A stretch of 64,000 nucleotides of DNA from Cystobacter fuscus DSM 2262 (lineage in GTDB: Bacteria; Myxococcota; Myxococcia; Myxococcales; Myxococcaceae), in assembly GCF_000335475.2 (NCBI RefSeq), contig NZ_ANAH02000065.1, positions 62,001 to 126,000 of the forward strand, read 5' to 3'. Positions 29,472-40,992 of the stretch are shown here, one piece after another. Under the pieces are notes generated by a model. It searched no databases and had not been told where the DNA came from. It saw only the letters and a list, made by a program, of their open reading frames with translations. Numbering within the stretch: position 1 is the first letter of the stretch; every line of letters starts with the position of its first letter. Both the position numbers and the translations under genes were made by a program.

Positions 29472-30076
29472 GGTGCCACCGCCATTGGGGCTTCCGTTGA
29501 AATGTCTGCGGAGGCCATCAGTGTCGCGGGGATGAGGATGAGGACTCCCGCACCGGCAGAGGCCACGACAAAGGCCACACCCGCGATGACGAAAACACTC
29601 CCGACCAGAATGGATTGGTGATGGCGCTTCAACCAATCGGTTGCCGCTTCTCCGGACGAGAACTCTCGCGGTTTGAGATCCTGCAAGTCCATGCAGTCAC
29701 GATACGGTCGCATGCATCGCTTGTTGCAGTACTCTTCCTTTCCACCTTTCCCTCGCCCCTGCGTGGTGTGCCCAAATCCGCGGGGAAGAGGGCGGCTCAT
29801 GCACTCGCGCATGCACTCCAAGAGTTCCGCGTAACAGTCCCGCCCGGAAGCGAGCACGATTCTCGGAGCATCGCTCAATGCTGGGTGGACGTCCTCGACG
29901 GAGCGCCAGTCATGGTGGACCTGGCCAGGGCGTGCTTCCTTCAAGATGAGCACGAGGCGAGCGAATTCCTCTGTCTTCGCGACCGCTGAGTCGTGAGAAG
30001 GGAGCGCATGCTGGCTGGTGCCGCAGGAAATCAGCAGCGCTGCCATCACCACGGCCATGTGGCTTCCGAGGCTCAT
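29468..30076 (-). CDS. Cys-rich lipoprotein with C-terminal hydrophobic helix (myxobacterial family)
   Basis: About 202 residues from ATG 30076. The signal peptide ends at AALLISC (lipobox). The body has evenly spaced Cys residues (DCYAELLECMRECM, EYCNKRCMRPYRDCMDLQ) that could form disulphides, then LKRHHQSILVGSVFVIAG and a long hydrophobic helix (VVASAGAGVLILIPATLMAS). Family members in other myxobacteria are often longer and carry a toxin-like end; here the protein stops soon after the helix, so any effector domain is missing or has been lost. Paired with 28914. Confidence 0.6.
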   Translation of the reverse strand: MSLGSHMAVVMAALLISCGTSQHALPSHDSAVAKTEEFARLVLILKEARPGQVHHDWRSVEDVHPALSDAPRIVLASGRDCYAELLECMRECMSRPLPRGFGHTTQGRGKGGKEEYCNKRCMRPYRDCMDLQDLKPREFSSGEAATDWLKRHHQSILVGSVFVIAGVAFVVASAGAGVLILIPATLMASADISTEAPMAVAP

Positions 30077-30147
30077 CTCATGCCTCGTATCCCAGGCCCG
30101 AGTACCTGGAAACTCCGGAATCAACACCCCGGGTGTTACCCAACGCT

Positions 30148-31002
30148 TCACTTCGGGGTCAGCGCGTCCACCAAGCCCTGGGCCACCGCCGCCGCGAAGG
30201 CCTCCAGCGTGCGCTCCTCGCGCCAGCGCGCCTCCTCCTCGAAGTCCCAGGCATGGTGGGTCTCGATGATGACCGAGGGCATGCTCGGCTTGCGCAGCAC
30301 GAAGATGCGCCGCCCTGGCACATGCCGGCTCACGAAGGTCCCCGGTTGCTCGGGATCCGTGGCGTACAGGCCCACGTAGTCCTCGCCTCCGTAGGGCAGG
30401 AAGCCCGCCTCTCCCATGCGCCTCGCCAGCGCCCGTGCCAGCGCCAGCCTCCGTGACACCAGCGGCGTGCCGCTGTCATCCGCGTAGAGCACGCTGTAGC
30501 CAGGGGCCGCGTCGTTGCGCGCGCACCAGCGCTCCGGCGCCGCCAGCCACTCGCTCGCCTCGCCCCGCGCGTCCGAGTGCAGGCTCAGGAAGAGGGCCGC
30601 CCGCCACTGCTCCGCCTCCTGGAGGCGCTGCGGATAGGCGGGCTGTTGGCCCGGCTCGCGGCGGCTCAGCTTCACCTGGAAATGGCCCGTCGCCTCCAGC
30701 CGCCGCGCCAGCTCGCGCGCCACCCGCAGCGTATAGGTCTCCTCCGCCTCGCAGGTGACGGACGAATTGCCCTCGTTGCCGGGCGCGCCATGTCCCGCGT
30801 CCAGGTAGATGCGCGGGCGCCCGAAGCCCCGGGGGAACTCCACCTTGGCCACCGTGAGCGGCGCGCTCGCCGAGGGCCACGGGGCGGTGGGGGGAACTCC
30901 CGGGAGGGCCGGGGTGGGGGAGGACGGGGCGGGAGGGGACTCCGCGCCGTGGGCGGACAGGCTCGTGGCGATCAGCAGGAGCCCCAGGAAGGGTTTCAGC
31001 AT
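30148..31002 (-). CDS. N-acetylmuramoyl-L-alanine amidase (Amidase_3 family)
   Basis: A 284-residue secreted zinc amidase that cuts the peptide from peptidoglycan glycan strands. Signal peptide at the N-terminus, Pro-rich linker, then IYLDAGHG (first zinc His), SLHSDA (second His) and the C-terminal SVIIETHHAWDF with the catalytic Glu. Length is typical of a stand-alone amidase without binding domain. It lies downstream of lon on the same strand but is separated by a hairpin and 118 bp, so it is probably transcribed separately. Confidence 0.88.
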   Translation of the reverse strand: MLKPFLGLLLIATSLSAHGAESPPAPSSPTPALPGVPPTAPWPSASAPLTVAKVEFPRGFGRPRIYLDAGHGAPGNEGNSSVTCEAEETYTLRVARELARRLEATGHFQVKLSRREPGQQPAYPQRLQEAEQWRAALFLSLHSDARGEASEWLAAPERWCARNDAAPGYSVLYADDSGTPLVSRRLALARALARRMGEAGFLPYGGEDYVGLYATDPEQPGTFVSRHVPGRRIFVLRKPSMPSVIIETHHAWDFEEEARWREERTLEAFAAAVAQGLVDALTPK

Positions 31003-31050
31003 GGCACCTCGGACACTCGGGGGCGCGCGGACGTTCCCCGCAACGACGAC

Positions 31051-31080
31051 GGGCGGGCCCCCGGTGAGGGGAACCCGCCC
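31051..31080 (-). terminator. Hairpin terminator after lon
   Basis: GGGCGGG (31051-31057) pairs with CCCGCCC (31074-31080) across a 16-nt loop that can itself pair (CCCC/GGGG). It lies about 40 bp after the lon stop, with no T tract. Confidence 0.55.
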
Positions 31081-31120
31081 GCCATCACTTCACCGCCCGG
31101 CTCGCGCCAGGCGTGCCTTC

Positions 31121-33583
<2,463 letters not shown>

Positions 33584-33828
33584 TGTCTTCGCTGCCTCGA
33601 TGGGCGGCCCGGCCGGATCGTCGTCTCTCCCGGGCTCGTCAAGTGGTTCTAGTGGCGAATTTCTCTTCGGGGGTTGTTCCAACGTAGCAATCAAAACGGA
33701 CATGGCAAACGCGACCTGTACTTTTCCCCCTCGTCGTCGGCTGCCGGACGGTTACCCGTCCCTCGATTCGAAAGGGGCGATACGGCGTGGCACACGCTAC
33801 TCTGCGCCGCATTTCCCCTGGAGACTCC
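33584..33828. promoter_or_regulatory. Divergent promoter region, lon and VWA lipoprotein
   Basis: The 245-bp gap between divergent genes contains an AT-richer patch (33655-33725, with AATCAAAACGGACATGG), the likely lon promoter on the minus strand. I see no CIRCE element. GGAG before 33829 is the ribosome site of the right-hand gene. Confidence 0.35.
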
Positions 33829-35043
33829 ATGCGTCATTCCATCCCCCTGAGCGCACTGCTGGCCCTCACCCTGTGGAGCGGGGGCTGCTCCACTCCGGTG
33901 GACGCGCCCGGCTCCACCCTGCCTGGCACCTGCCAGGCCAACGCCCCGATCCTGTCGGCGCAGAAGACGGATCTGCTCTTCGTCATCGACAACTCCGCCT
34001 CGATGGCCGAGGAGCAGGCGGCGATCGCCACCGAGCTGCCCGCCTTCCTGGAAGAGCTCCGGCGGGACAACGGGTTGGAACAGGACTTCCGCGTGGGGGT
34101 CATCACCACGTCGGTCTACCTGAACGCGGACATCAATGGCCACGTCCAGTTTTCCCTCTATAACGATCAGGCCGGACGGCTGCAGCCGGTGCCGGATGCG
34201 CAGGGCCGGCCCACCGCCGAGCGCTACCTCGAGGGGACGGATCCGGAGCTGCTCGAGAAGTTCCGCCGCCTGGTCAAGCAGGGCACCCAGGGCAGCGGCC
34301 AGGAGACGCCCTTCGAGGCCGTCCGCCTGGCGCTCACCCCTCCGCTGTCCACGGCCGTCGTGGGGGCGGGCGGCAACGGGGGCTTCCTGCGCGATGGCGC
34401 CCGGCTGGTCGTGGTGGTGGTCTCGGACGAGGAAGATTGCAGCTCCACGCAGCGGCCCGCTCCGGTGGCGCTGACGACGGACACCTCGCGGGACCTGTGC
34501 AGCGAGCAGGCCGACCAGCTCACGCCCGTCCGGGAGTACTACCAGCTCTTCCGGGGGCTGGTGGATGGCACGGGAGCGACGCGCGAGGTCCTGTGGGCGA
34601 CGATCGGCCCCGTGGGGCTGACGGACAAGCGGGCCGAGCTGGTGACGGACACGACCTCCCAGGGCACGTTCGTGCGCAACGCCGACTGCCCGACTTCCTA
34701 CGGGCCCGGCTACCGCCAGCGGGAGATGGCGTCCCTGTTCGACTCGGGACTGCGCAACCTGGACTCCGTCTGCCGGGCGAACTTCCGTGACACGTTGGTG
34801 TCCATCGCCTCCGTGGCCCGCACGTCTCAGAGCATCGAGGTGATGAATCTGCCCGATCCCCGGCTCGCCCAGGTGCGCGTGACGCGCGAGGACGGCTCGA
34901 TCCAGACGTGCAGTGTGGTCGGGGGAGACGTGTCGTATGTGCCGTCCGCGCAAGGCCGCGCCGCGCGCCTGTACTTCCAGTCCTCGTGCCCGCGCCAGCT
35001 GACGGATCAGAAGATCGAGGTCAAACTGCTGTGCGCCAACTGA
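33829..35043 (+). CDS. Von Willebrand factor A-domain lipoprotein
   Basis: About 404 residues. Signal peptide with lipobox LWSGGC, then a VWA domain with the metal-site motif LFVIDNSASMAEEQ and a later LVVVVVSDEEDC segment. Disulphide-prone Cys residues occur throughout (DLCSEQAD, NADCPTSYG, LDSVCRA). Many similar lipoproteins occur in myxobacteria with unknown adhesive or receptor roles. ATG 33829 has GGAG 7 bp before it; a longer in-frame start at 33787 would bury the signal peptide. Confidence 0.82.
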   Translation: MRHSIPLSALLALTLWSGGCSTPVDAPGSTLPGTCQANAPILSAQKTDLLFVIDNSASMAEEQAAIATELPAFLEELRRDNGLEQDFRVGVITTSVYLNADINGHVQFSLYNDQAGRLQPVPDAQGRPTAERYLEGTDPELLEKFRRLVKQGTQGSGQETPFEAVRLALTPPLSTAVVGAGGNGGFLRDGARLVVVVVSDEEDCSSTQRPAPVALTTDTSRDLCSEQADQLTPVREYYQLFRGLVDGTGATREVLWATIGPVGLTDKRAELVTDTTSQGTFVRNADCPTSYGPGYRQREMASLFDSGLRNLDSVCRANFRDTLVSIASVARTSQSIEVMNLPDPRLAQVRVTREDGSIQTCSVVGGDVSYVPSAQGRAARLYFQSSCPRQLTDQKIEVKLLCAN

Positions 35044-35184
35044 GGGGCGTCCGCTGAAGGGTGTCCCCCGAGCGCTTCCCATGAGCAGGCGCCGTGCGTG
35101 GGGGTGTGTGATCCTCCCGCGTACCCACTCGATCGTCCGCCCCCCAGGCGACATTTGCTGGCGCATGTCAGAACGCCCGGCATA

Positions 35185-35200
35185 CTGAACCTCGTTTCAG
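35185..35200. promoter_or_regulatory. SOS-like palindromic operator before imuA
   Basis: CTGAACCTCGTTTCAG is a 16-bp palindrome of form CTGAA-N6-TTCAG, 24 bp before the imuA ATG. It resembles LexA operators (CTG-N10-CAG class). imuA-imuB cassettes are LexA-controlled in many bacteria, so the position is right. Confidence 0.55.
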
Positions 35201-35224
35201 GTCCAGTGCGGGGCAGGTGACGTG

Positions 35225-36088
35225 ATGAGTGCGACGGCCGGGAATCTGGCGGTGACGGTGGAGGCGTTGAGGGAGCAGATCCGCCGGTTGCAGGCGGCGC
35301 CGAGGAAGTACCTCGCGGCGCTGCGCACGGGGGTGGAGCCCTTCGACGCGCTGTTGCCCGGCGGCGGGCTGCCGCTGGGGCAGGTGGTGGAGTTGTGGGG
35401 CGAGCGGGCCTCGGGGCGCACGAGTCTGGCGCTGCGGGCGGTGGCCTCGGCGCATCGGGAAGGCCGGCTGTGCGCGTACGTGGATGGACCGGGAGAGCTC
35501 TACCCGCCCGCGGCGGTGGCGGCGGGGGTGGATCCGTCCCGGCTGCTCATCGTGCGGCCCCGGACGGTGGAACACCTCGCGTGGTCGGCGGTGCAGCTGG
35601 TGCGCAGCGGCGCGTTCGCGTGCGTGGTGCTGGATTTGACGCGGGCCCCTCCGGGGACGGCGCGGGGCGAGGATGGGGTGCGGCTGTCCCCGGCGGAGGG
35701 CAAGCGGCTGATGGACGCGGCGGGACGGGGCGGAAGCCTGCTGTTGCTGCTGACGGCGTCGGAGGCCCCCGCGGACGGGATGTTGCGGCTGCGCACCGAG
35801 TCGCGCGGGGACCGGGGCCTGTCGGTGGAGGTGGTGCGCAGCCGGCAGGGAGGGCTGGGCACGAGCACGCTCCTGCCCTGGCGGGCGCTCTACCCGGAGC
35901 TGACCGAGGGCGAGTGCCCCTGGGGAGCCCAGCTGCCGCCGGCCGAGGCGGTGACGGTGCCGGAACTCGTGCGCGAGCCGAGCCCCGAGCGCGAGGGGCA
36001 CCGGGGCATCCTGGGACAACGTCCGGGTCGGGACGTGCCCATGCCGTCGCTGCGTCCGATGCTGGCCTCGGAGCCGGGGCTGCACTGA
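35225..36088 (+). CDS. imuA: ImuA-like RecA-fold protein (mutagenesis cassette)
   Basis: A 287-residue RecA-related protein. LPGGGLPLGQVVELWGERAS begins the ATPase core. The P-loop reads GERASGRT, with Arg in place of the usual Lys, so ATP hydrolysis may be weak or absent. LRLRTESRGDRGLSVEVVRS is the late RecA-like strand region. The gene precedes imuB by 21 bp. ImuA is thought to help the ImuB-DnaE2 error-prone polymerase load at damaged DNA. ATG 35225 is chosen over the GTG one codon earlier. dnaE2 is not in the window. Confidence 0.82.
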   Translation: MSATAGNLAVTVEALREQIRRLQAAPRKYLAALRTGVEPFDALLPGGGLPLGQVVELWGERASGRTSLALRAVASAHREGRLCAYVDGPGELYPPAAVAAGVDPSRLLIVRPRTVEHLAWSAVQLVRSGAFACVVLDLTRAPPGTARGEDGVRLSPAEGKRLMDAAGRGGSLLLLLTASEAPADGMLRLRTESRGDRGLSVEVVRSRQGGLGTSTLLPWRALYPELTEGECPWGAQLPPAEAVTVPELVREPSPEREGHRGILGQRPGRDVPMPSLRPMLASEPGLH

Positions 36089-36109
36089 GTCGAGGGGAGG
36101 GAAACGGTC

Positions 36110-37621
36110 ATGCGCCTGGCATATCTGCACTTTCCGCGCTTCGCGGTGCAGCGCAAGGTCATCGAGCTGCCGGAGCTCACGGGCAAGCCCTTCGTGCTGG
36201 TGGAAGAGGTGCGGGGCCAGCAGCGGGTGGTGTGCGCGTCCACGAGCGCGCTGAAGGCGGGCGTGCGTCCGGGCACGACGCTCACGGCGTCGACGGCGCT
36301 GGAGCCCTCGCTGCGGCACTTCGCCTGGAAGCCCGAGGAGGAGCGGCGGGCGCTGGTGGCGCTGGGCGAGATGTTGATGGGACTGGCCCCGGGCTTCCAG
36401 CTCTCGGCGCCGGATGGGATGTGGCTCGACGCGGGGGCGGCGAACCTGGTGAATGGCGAGGAGGGGCTGTGCGCGAAGGTGCTGGCCCAATGCGCGGAGC
36501 TGGGTTGGCGGGGGCGGGTGGTGGTGGCCTCGGAGAAGTTCACCGCGCGGGCCCTCGCCCGGCATGGGGAGAAGCGCTTCGCCGTGGTGCCGGATGGGGA
36601 GGAGGCCCAGGCGCTGGCACCGCTGCCCCTGAGTGCCCTGGAGGGCCCGGAGCAGACGGCGTTCGCGGCGCTCGGGTTGAGCACGCTCGGAGAGGTGGGC
36701 GCGCTGCCCGTGGGCGCGGTGACGGCGCGGGGTGGGGCGGCCGGGATGCGGGCGCACGCGCGCTGCCGGGGTGGGGATGAGACGCCGTTCATCCCGGAGG
36801 TGTTGGAGGAGGTGTTGGAGGAGCGGCTGACGCTGGAGTGGCCCGCCGAGTCCCTGGAGCCCCTGCAGTTCGCCCTCAAGACGGTGTTGGATCGCCTCTG
36901 CGGGCGGTTGGGGGGCCGGCGCCGCGCGGCGGTGCGGCTGAGCCTCACGTTGAAGTTGGATCCCTCCGGACAGGCGGTGGTGCCGCTCACCCTGGCGCGG
37001 CCCACGGCGCAGTCGAAGATGTTGTTGGACCTGACGCGGCACCGCCTGGGCGACGTGCGGCTGGAGGGCCCCGTGGCGGGGCTGCTCCTGCGGGTGGAGG
37101 AGGACTGCGAGGACCGGGGCCAGCAGCTGTCGCTCGGGGATGCGCCGGAGGGAGACGCGGCGCTGGAGGTGGTTCTCTCCCGACTGGCGACGGCGCTGGG
37201 CGAGGAGTCGCTCTTCATGGCGGCCCTGGAGGACTCGCACCGTCCCGAGGCGGGGTACTCGCCGCGCGCCTTCCGGCCGCCCACGGTGAGTCGGGGCCTG
37301 GAGGGGGAGCTGCTCCAGGCGGTGGAGGCCCCCGAGGCCGTGCCGGAGGTGCTGCGCGAGCGGCCCTCGCGGATGCTCAGCAGCCCAACGCCCATCGACG
37401 TGGAGATGACGCCCGAGGGGGAGTTGCTGGCGGCGCGGGTGGGGGGCAAGAGGCGCCGGGTGGTGGCGTTGATGGGCCCGGAGCGGCTGAGCGGGGACTG
37501 GTGGGATGAGCGCCCGTACAGCCGCGACTACTACCGGGTGCACTTCGAGGGGCTGGGTCAGGCGTGGGTGTTCCGCGACGCGCGTGACAGCCGCTTCTAT
37601 CTCCAGGGCCTGTTCGATTAG
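36110..37621 (+). CDS. imuB: ImuB, Y-family polymerase-like accessory protein
   Basis: A 503-residue protein with the Y-family fold beginning MRLAYLHFPRFAVQRKVI. The acidic residues needed for polymerase catalysis are not seen at the usual places (for example VDxDxFF is LHFPRF), as in all ImuB proteins, which act as hubs and not as polymerases. A beta-clamp-binding motif, QLSLGD, is present near residue 340. It would bridge the clamp, ImuA and DnaE2 in induced mutagenesis. Its stop overlaps the apbE stop on the other strand by 3 bp. Confidence 0.88.
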   Translation: MRLAYLHFPRFAVQRKVIELPELTGKPFVLVEEVRGQQRVVCASTSALKAGVRPGTTLTASTALEPSLRHFAWKPEEERRALVALGEMLMGLAPGFQLSAPDGMWLDAGAANLVNGEEGLCAKVLAQCAELGWRGRVVVASEKFTARALARHGEKRFAVVPDGEEAQALAPLPLSALEGPEQTAFAALGLSTLGEVGALPVGAVTARGGAAGMRAHARCRGGDETPFIPEVLEEVLEERLTLEWPAESLEPLQFALKTVLDRLCGRLGGRRRAAVRLSLTLKLDPSGQAVVPLTLARPTAQSKMLLDLTRHRLGDVRLEGPVAGLLLRVEEDCEDRGQQLSLGDAPEGDAALEVVLSRLATALGEESLFMAALEDSHRPEAGYSPRAFRPPTVSRGLEGELLQAVEAPEAVPEVLRERPSRMLSSPTPIDVEMTPEGELLAARVGGKRRRVVALMGPERLSGDWWDERPYSRDYYRVHFEGLGQAWVFRDARDSRFYLQGLFD

Positions 37622-38640
37622 CGCGGTGGTTCCTCCGAGCCCCGCGTCAGCCGCAACTTCCCGCGCAGCCCGGGCGAGGTGAGCACCTCTCCCTCCGCGG
37701 TCACCACCACGGCGGAGGCGCCGTGCTTCTGCGCGAGCGCCAGTCCCGCCTCGCCCCCGAGGATGAAGACGGACTTGGTCAGCACCTCCGCGTCCACCGC
37801 GCTCGGCGCGAGGATCGTCGCCGAGCGCGAGGCCATGGCCGGGTAGCACGTCCGGGGATTGATGATGTGGTGGTAGCGCTTGCCGTCCAGGAGGAAGAAG
37901 TTCTCGTAGTCCCCGCTCGTCGAGAACGCCGCGTCGGAGACCTCCAGCACCGCGAAGACGCGGCCCGGCTCGCCCCGGGGCTCCCGGATGCCCACCTTCC
38001 ACGGCCGGCCCGCCTTCTTCCCCGCCGCGTAGAAGTCCCCGCCCGCCTGCACGAAGAAGTCCCGGAAGCCCAGCGCCCGGAGCTTCTCCACCGCCTGGTC
38101 CACCCCCCAGCCCTTCGCCAGTCCTCCCAGCCCGAGCTGCATCCCCGCGCGCGCGAGCCGCACCCCACACCCCGCGCCGCCTCCGTCCGCCTCCGGGGCG
38201 AACTCCAGGCCCCGGTAGGAGATGAGCGCGCAGCGGTTCTTCAGCTCGGCCGGATCGGGCAGGGTGGGCGTCAGCTCCGTACCGAAGCGCCACAGTCCCC
38301 GCAGCGCGGCCCATGTTGGATCGAACAGCCCGCCGGTCTGCTCCGCTCCCCGCACCGCGCGCCGCAGCGCCGCGCACAGGTCCTCGGGCACCGGCACGAA
38401 GCTCCCGTCTCCCGCCCGCCGGTTCACCTCCGAGAGCGCGCTGTCCGGCCGCCACTCGTTCATCACCTCGTTGACCCGGGTGAAGGCCGCGAAGGCCCCG
38501 TCGAAGCCCTCCCGCGCCTTTCGGGACGTGCCTCCCACCAGCGTCACCGTCACGTGCGTCCCCATCATCGGGCGCGTCTCGGTGCGCACGCGCGGCTCGG
38601 GCGTGGCGGCCAACATCACCAGCAGGGCAGGGAGCACCAT
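37618..38640 (-). CDS. apbE: FAD:protein FMN transferase (ApbE)
   Basis: About 340 residues with an N-terminal signal-like segment (MVLPALLVMLAATPEPR). Typical motifs: MMGTHVTVTLVGG, LGLGGLAKGWGVDQAVEKL, FFVQAGGDFYAAGKK and the metal/FAD site ending ASRSATILAPSAVDAEVLTK. ApbE transfers FMN from FAD to a Thr or Ser of target proteins in the periplasm. A ready target with the FMN-attachment motif is encoded at 42947, so the genes between probably belong to one flavin-based system. Start ATG 38640. Confidence 0.9.
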   Translation of the reverse strand: MVLPALLVMLAATPEPRVRTETRPMMGTHVTVTLVGGTSRKAREGFDGAFAAFTRVNEVMNEWRPDSALSEVNRRAGDGSFVPVPEDLCAALRRAVRGAEQTGGLFDPTWAALRGLWRFGTELTPTLPDPAELKNRCALISYRGLEFAPEADGGGAGCGVRLARAGMQLGLGGLAKGWGVDQAVEKLRALGFRDFFVQAGGDFYAAGKKAGRPWKVGIREPRGEPGRVFAVLEVSDAAFSTSGDYENFFLLDGKRYHHIINPRTCYPAMASRSATILAPSAVDAEVLTKSVFILGGEAGLALAQKHGASAVVVTAEGEVLTSPGLRGKLRLTRGSEEPPR

Positions 38641-38797
38641 GGCCCCGTTCTGTCCCACGCGCGTCCTCCTCGTACCAGCCCCCTGGTTGGCTTGACCGTT
38701 TGTGTGGGCGCGTAGTACGCCCCTGGGCCTTTTGTTGAGACTGAGTTTCAACATCATCCCCTCCCCGGTGGAGGCACCTGACGCGGCGCGGGGGACG

Positions 38798-40282
38798 ATG
38801 CCGCCGCGCTCCTTCCTGGTGCTGCTGCTGGGGCTGGTGGGGGCGGGCGTGGCGGCCCGAGTGCTCGCGCTGCCCCCACTCCTGCCGGATCTGGACGCGG
38901 TGAACTTCGCCCGCGCGCTCCGGGGCTTCGATCTGTCCACCCAGGCGCCGCACTTCCCGGGCTACCCCGTGTATGTCGCCCTGGCCCGCCTGGCCTCGGC
39001 CGCCGGAGCCTCCGAGGTGGGCGCCCTCGCCGTGCCCGGCATCGTGCTCGGCGCCGTCTGCCTGGGAGTACTGGGGCTCGTGGCGCGGCCGTTCCTCGGA
39101 GCGATCGGGGCCCTGACTGCGACGGCCCTCCTGGCCCTGCTGCCGCTTCCCGTCCTCTTCGGCGCCACGCCCGGTTCGGACGGCACGGGGTTCGCCCTCC
39201 TGGTGCTCGCGGCCTGCGCCGTCCTGGGCTCGGATCGCTCCCGCCGCCACGCGGTGCTCGCGGGCGCGGTGGTGGGACTGGCCCTCGGCGCCCGGCCCTC
39301 GTTCCTCCCGGCCCTGTTGGGACTCGCGCTCCTGATGCCCCGGCGCCACGGGCTGGCGGCGGCGGGCGGCGTGTTGCTCGGGGTGGGCGCGTGGCTCGTG
39401 CCGATGGCGGTTCTCACCGGGCCGGAGCGGCTCGTGCGCATCGGCTCGGGCTTCCTGCTCGGCCACGCGGGTGAGTGGGGTGGCACCGTGGCGGTGCGTC
39501 CGGACCTCGACTGGCGGATGGAGCGCTTCGGGTTCGATCTCGTGGCCGCGGGCTTCGGGTTGCCGTGGCCCGGCAGCTCCGCGGGTCCGGCGCTCCTCTT
39601 CGCCGCGCGCCTGCTCCTGGCCCTCGGCTTCACCGGGGCGTTGGGGGCGCTCGTCCTCGCCGGGGTGCGCTCCTCCCTGTCCGCTCCCGAGGGGCGGATC
39701 CTCCGGCTCGCCCTCGCGATGGGCCTGCCCTATGGGGCGTGGATGTTCCTCGGTCAGAACCTGCTCAAGGCCCGGCATGCCCTTCCGCTCGTCTTCGCGG
39801 GGGCCCTGCTCGTGGCGGTGGGCGTGGCGGTGCTCGCCCGTCGCTGGCCGTCACGCACGGGACCGATTGCCGGCGCGCTGGCCGTGGCGTGCGCGGCCGT
39901 CATGCTGCCCGTGGCGCTCGCGCAGGGACGCGAGTCCTCGCCCGCGGCGCGGCTGGTGGCGCACGTGGCGTCCACGCTGCCGCCCTCGGGCATGCTGCTC
40001 TTCACCGGCGAGGAGGCGCGGCTCTTCGAGCACTACGTGCCCCACTACCGCGCGGGCCGTCCGGCCACGGGCGAGCAACTGCGCCGCGAGGTGACGCGCG
40101 TGGCCGCCGCGGGCGCCGACGTCTACGTCACCTCCACCGCTCCCGGCGTCGAGGCGCTCGCGCCGCACCTGGTGCCCGTGGCCCGCTTCTCCTGTGATCC
40201 GCGCGTGCGCTCGCACGCCCACGACATCGTCCTCTACCACTACCGGCTCGCGGCCCTGGCCGCTCCGCACGAGGTTCTCTGA
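38798..40282 (+). CDS. Polytopic membrane protein, glycosyltransferase 39-like
   Basis: About 494 residues with many transmembrane helices (for example SFLVLLLGLVGAGVAARVL, ALTATALLALLPLPVLFGA). An early soluble loop has LPDLDAVNFARALRGFDLST and PHFPGYPVYVALARLA, with Asp residues and an HFPGYP motif, the arrangement of lipid-linked-sugar mannosyl/arabinosyltransferases (PMT/GT39 superfamily). The short C-terminal part (DVYVTSTAPGVEALAPHLVP) is outside the membrane. Its stop overlaps the next start (TGATG), so it is co-translated with the cupredoxin-like lipoprotein. Confidence 0.7.
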   Translation: MPPRSFLVLLLGLVGAGVAARVLALPPLLPDLDAVNFARALRGFDLSTQAPHFPGYPVYVALARLASAAGASEVGALAVPGIVLGAVCLGVLGLVARPFLGAIGALTATALLALLPLPVLFGATPGSDGTGFALLVLAACAVLGSDRSRRHAVLAGAVVGLALGARPSFLPALLGLALLMPRRHGLAAAGGVLLGVGAWLVPMAVLTGPERLVRIGSGFLLGHAGEWGGTVAVRPDLDWRMERFGFDLVAAGFGLPWPGSSAGPALLFAARLLLALGFTGALGALVLAGVRSSLSAPEGRILRLALAMGLPYGAWMFLGQNLLKARHALPLVFAGALLVAVGVAVLARRWPSRTGPIAGALAVACAAVMLPVALAQGRESSPAARLVAHVASTLPPSGMLLFTGEEARLFEHYVPHYRAGRPATGEQLRREVTRVAAAGADVYVTSTAPGVEALAPHLVPVARFSCDPRVRSHAHDIVLYHYRLAALAAPHEVL

Positions 40283-40992
40283 TGCGCCTTCGTGTCCTGT
40301 TGTGCCTCGCGCTCGGTCTCGCCGCCTGCGAGGAGACACTTCCCGCCGGGTTCCGGCCCGTGCAGGACTCGGCCGAGGGCGCGGCCCGCGTCTCCGTGGC
40401 TTTCAACCGCATCACCTCCGGCCGCTACCGCGCCGTCGCGCCCACGTGCATCGGCCAGCGCTATGTCTTGCGCTCGTCGCTGGACACGGCCATTCCCCCG
40501 GGCGAGCCGCTTGCGCTGGAGGGGGGCCTCGCGATGAAGCCCGGGCAGGTCGTCGAGTTCCGCAACTACCAGCCCGACATCCCCACCAACGTCACCTCGC
40601 TGTCGGCGCCCGCGCCGCTCTTCAGCCCCAACCTGGTGCGGCCCTACAACACCCGCACCGAGGGCAAGGAGACGTTCTCCTTCTGGCGCTACGCCTTCCC
40701 AGAGCCCGGGGCCTACGAGTACTTCGACACCAACATGGGCACGCCGGGCCGACAGGTGGTGGACTCGTACTACGGCACGGTCACCTATGTGGGCGAGTCC
40801 AATGCGCCCCGGGCGGTGGTGTGCGTGGATCCTCCCGCGTGTGTCGCGTCCGCCGAGTGCCTCGCGGGCAGCGCGCCCGAGGGCACCGTGTGCTGCACCT
40901 GCCCGGGCGTGTGCTGCGAGACCGATCTTCACTGCTCCCTGGACAAGACGTGCCTGCGCGGCCGATGCGTGGACAAGGACACCGGCGAATGA
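40282..40992 (+). CDS. Cupredoxin-like lipoprotein with Cys-rich tail
   Basis: A 236-residue protein with a short signal peptide and lipobox (LALGLAAC). The middle has a beta-sandwich with VVEFRNYQPDIPTNVTSL and FWRYAFPEPGAYEYFDTNMG, reminiscent of plastocyanin-type cupredoxins, though the canonical Cys-His-Met copper ligands are not clear. The C-terminus is very Cys-rich (CVDPPACVASAEC, VCCTCPGVCCETD, CLRGRCVDKD). Probably an envelope redox or metal-binding protein. Overlaps both neighbours, so it belongs to the same operon. Confidence 0.65.
   Translation: MRLRVLLCLALGLAACEETLPAGFRPVQDSAEGAARVSVAFNRITSGRYRAVAPTCIGQRYVLRSSLDTAIPPGEPLALEGGLAMKPGQVVEFRNYQPDIPTNVTSLSAPAPLFSPNLVRPYNTRTEGKETFSFWRYAFPEPGAYEYFDTNMGTPGRQVVDSYYGTVTYVGESNAPRAVVCVDPPACVASAECLAGSAPEGTVCCTCPGVCCETDLHCSLDKTCLRGRCVDKDTGE

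Noticed and set aside
35168-39778. Antisense open frame of about 1536 codons
   Set aside because: Its sequence is Arg/Pro/Gly/His-rich nonsense opposite imuA-imuB and apbE, a normal consequence of high GC.
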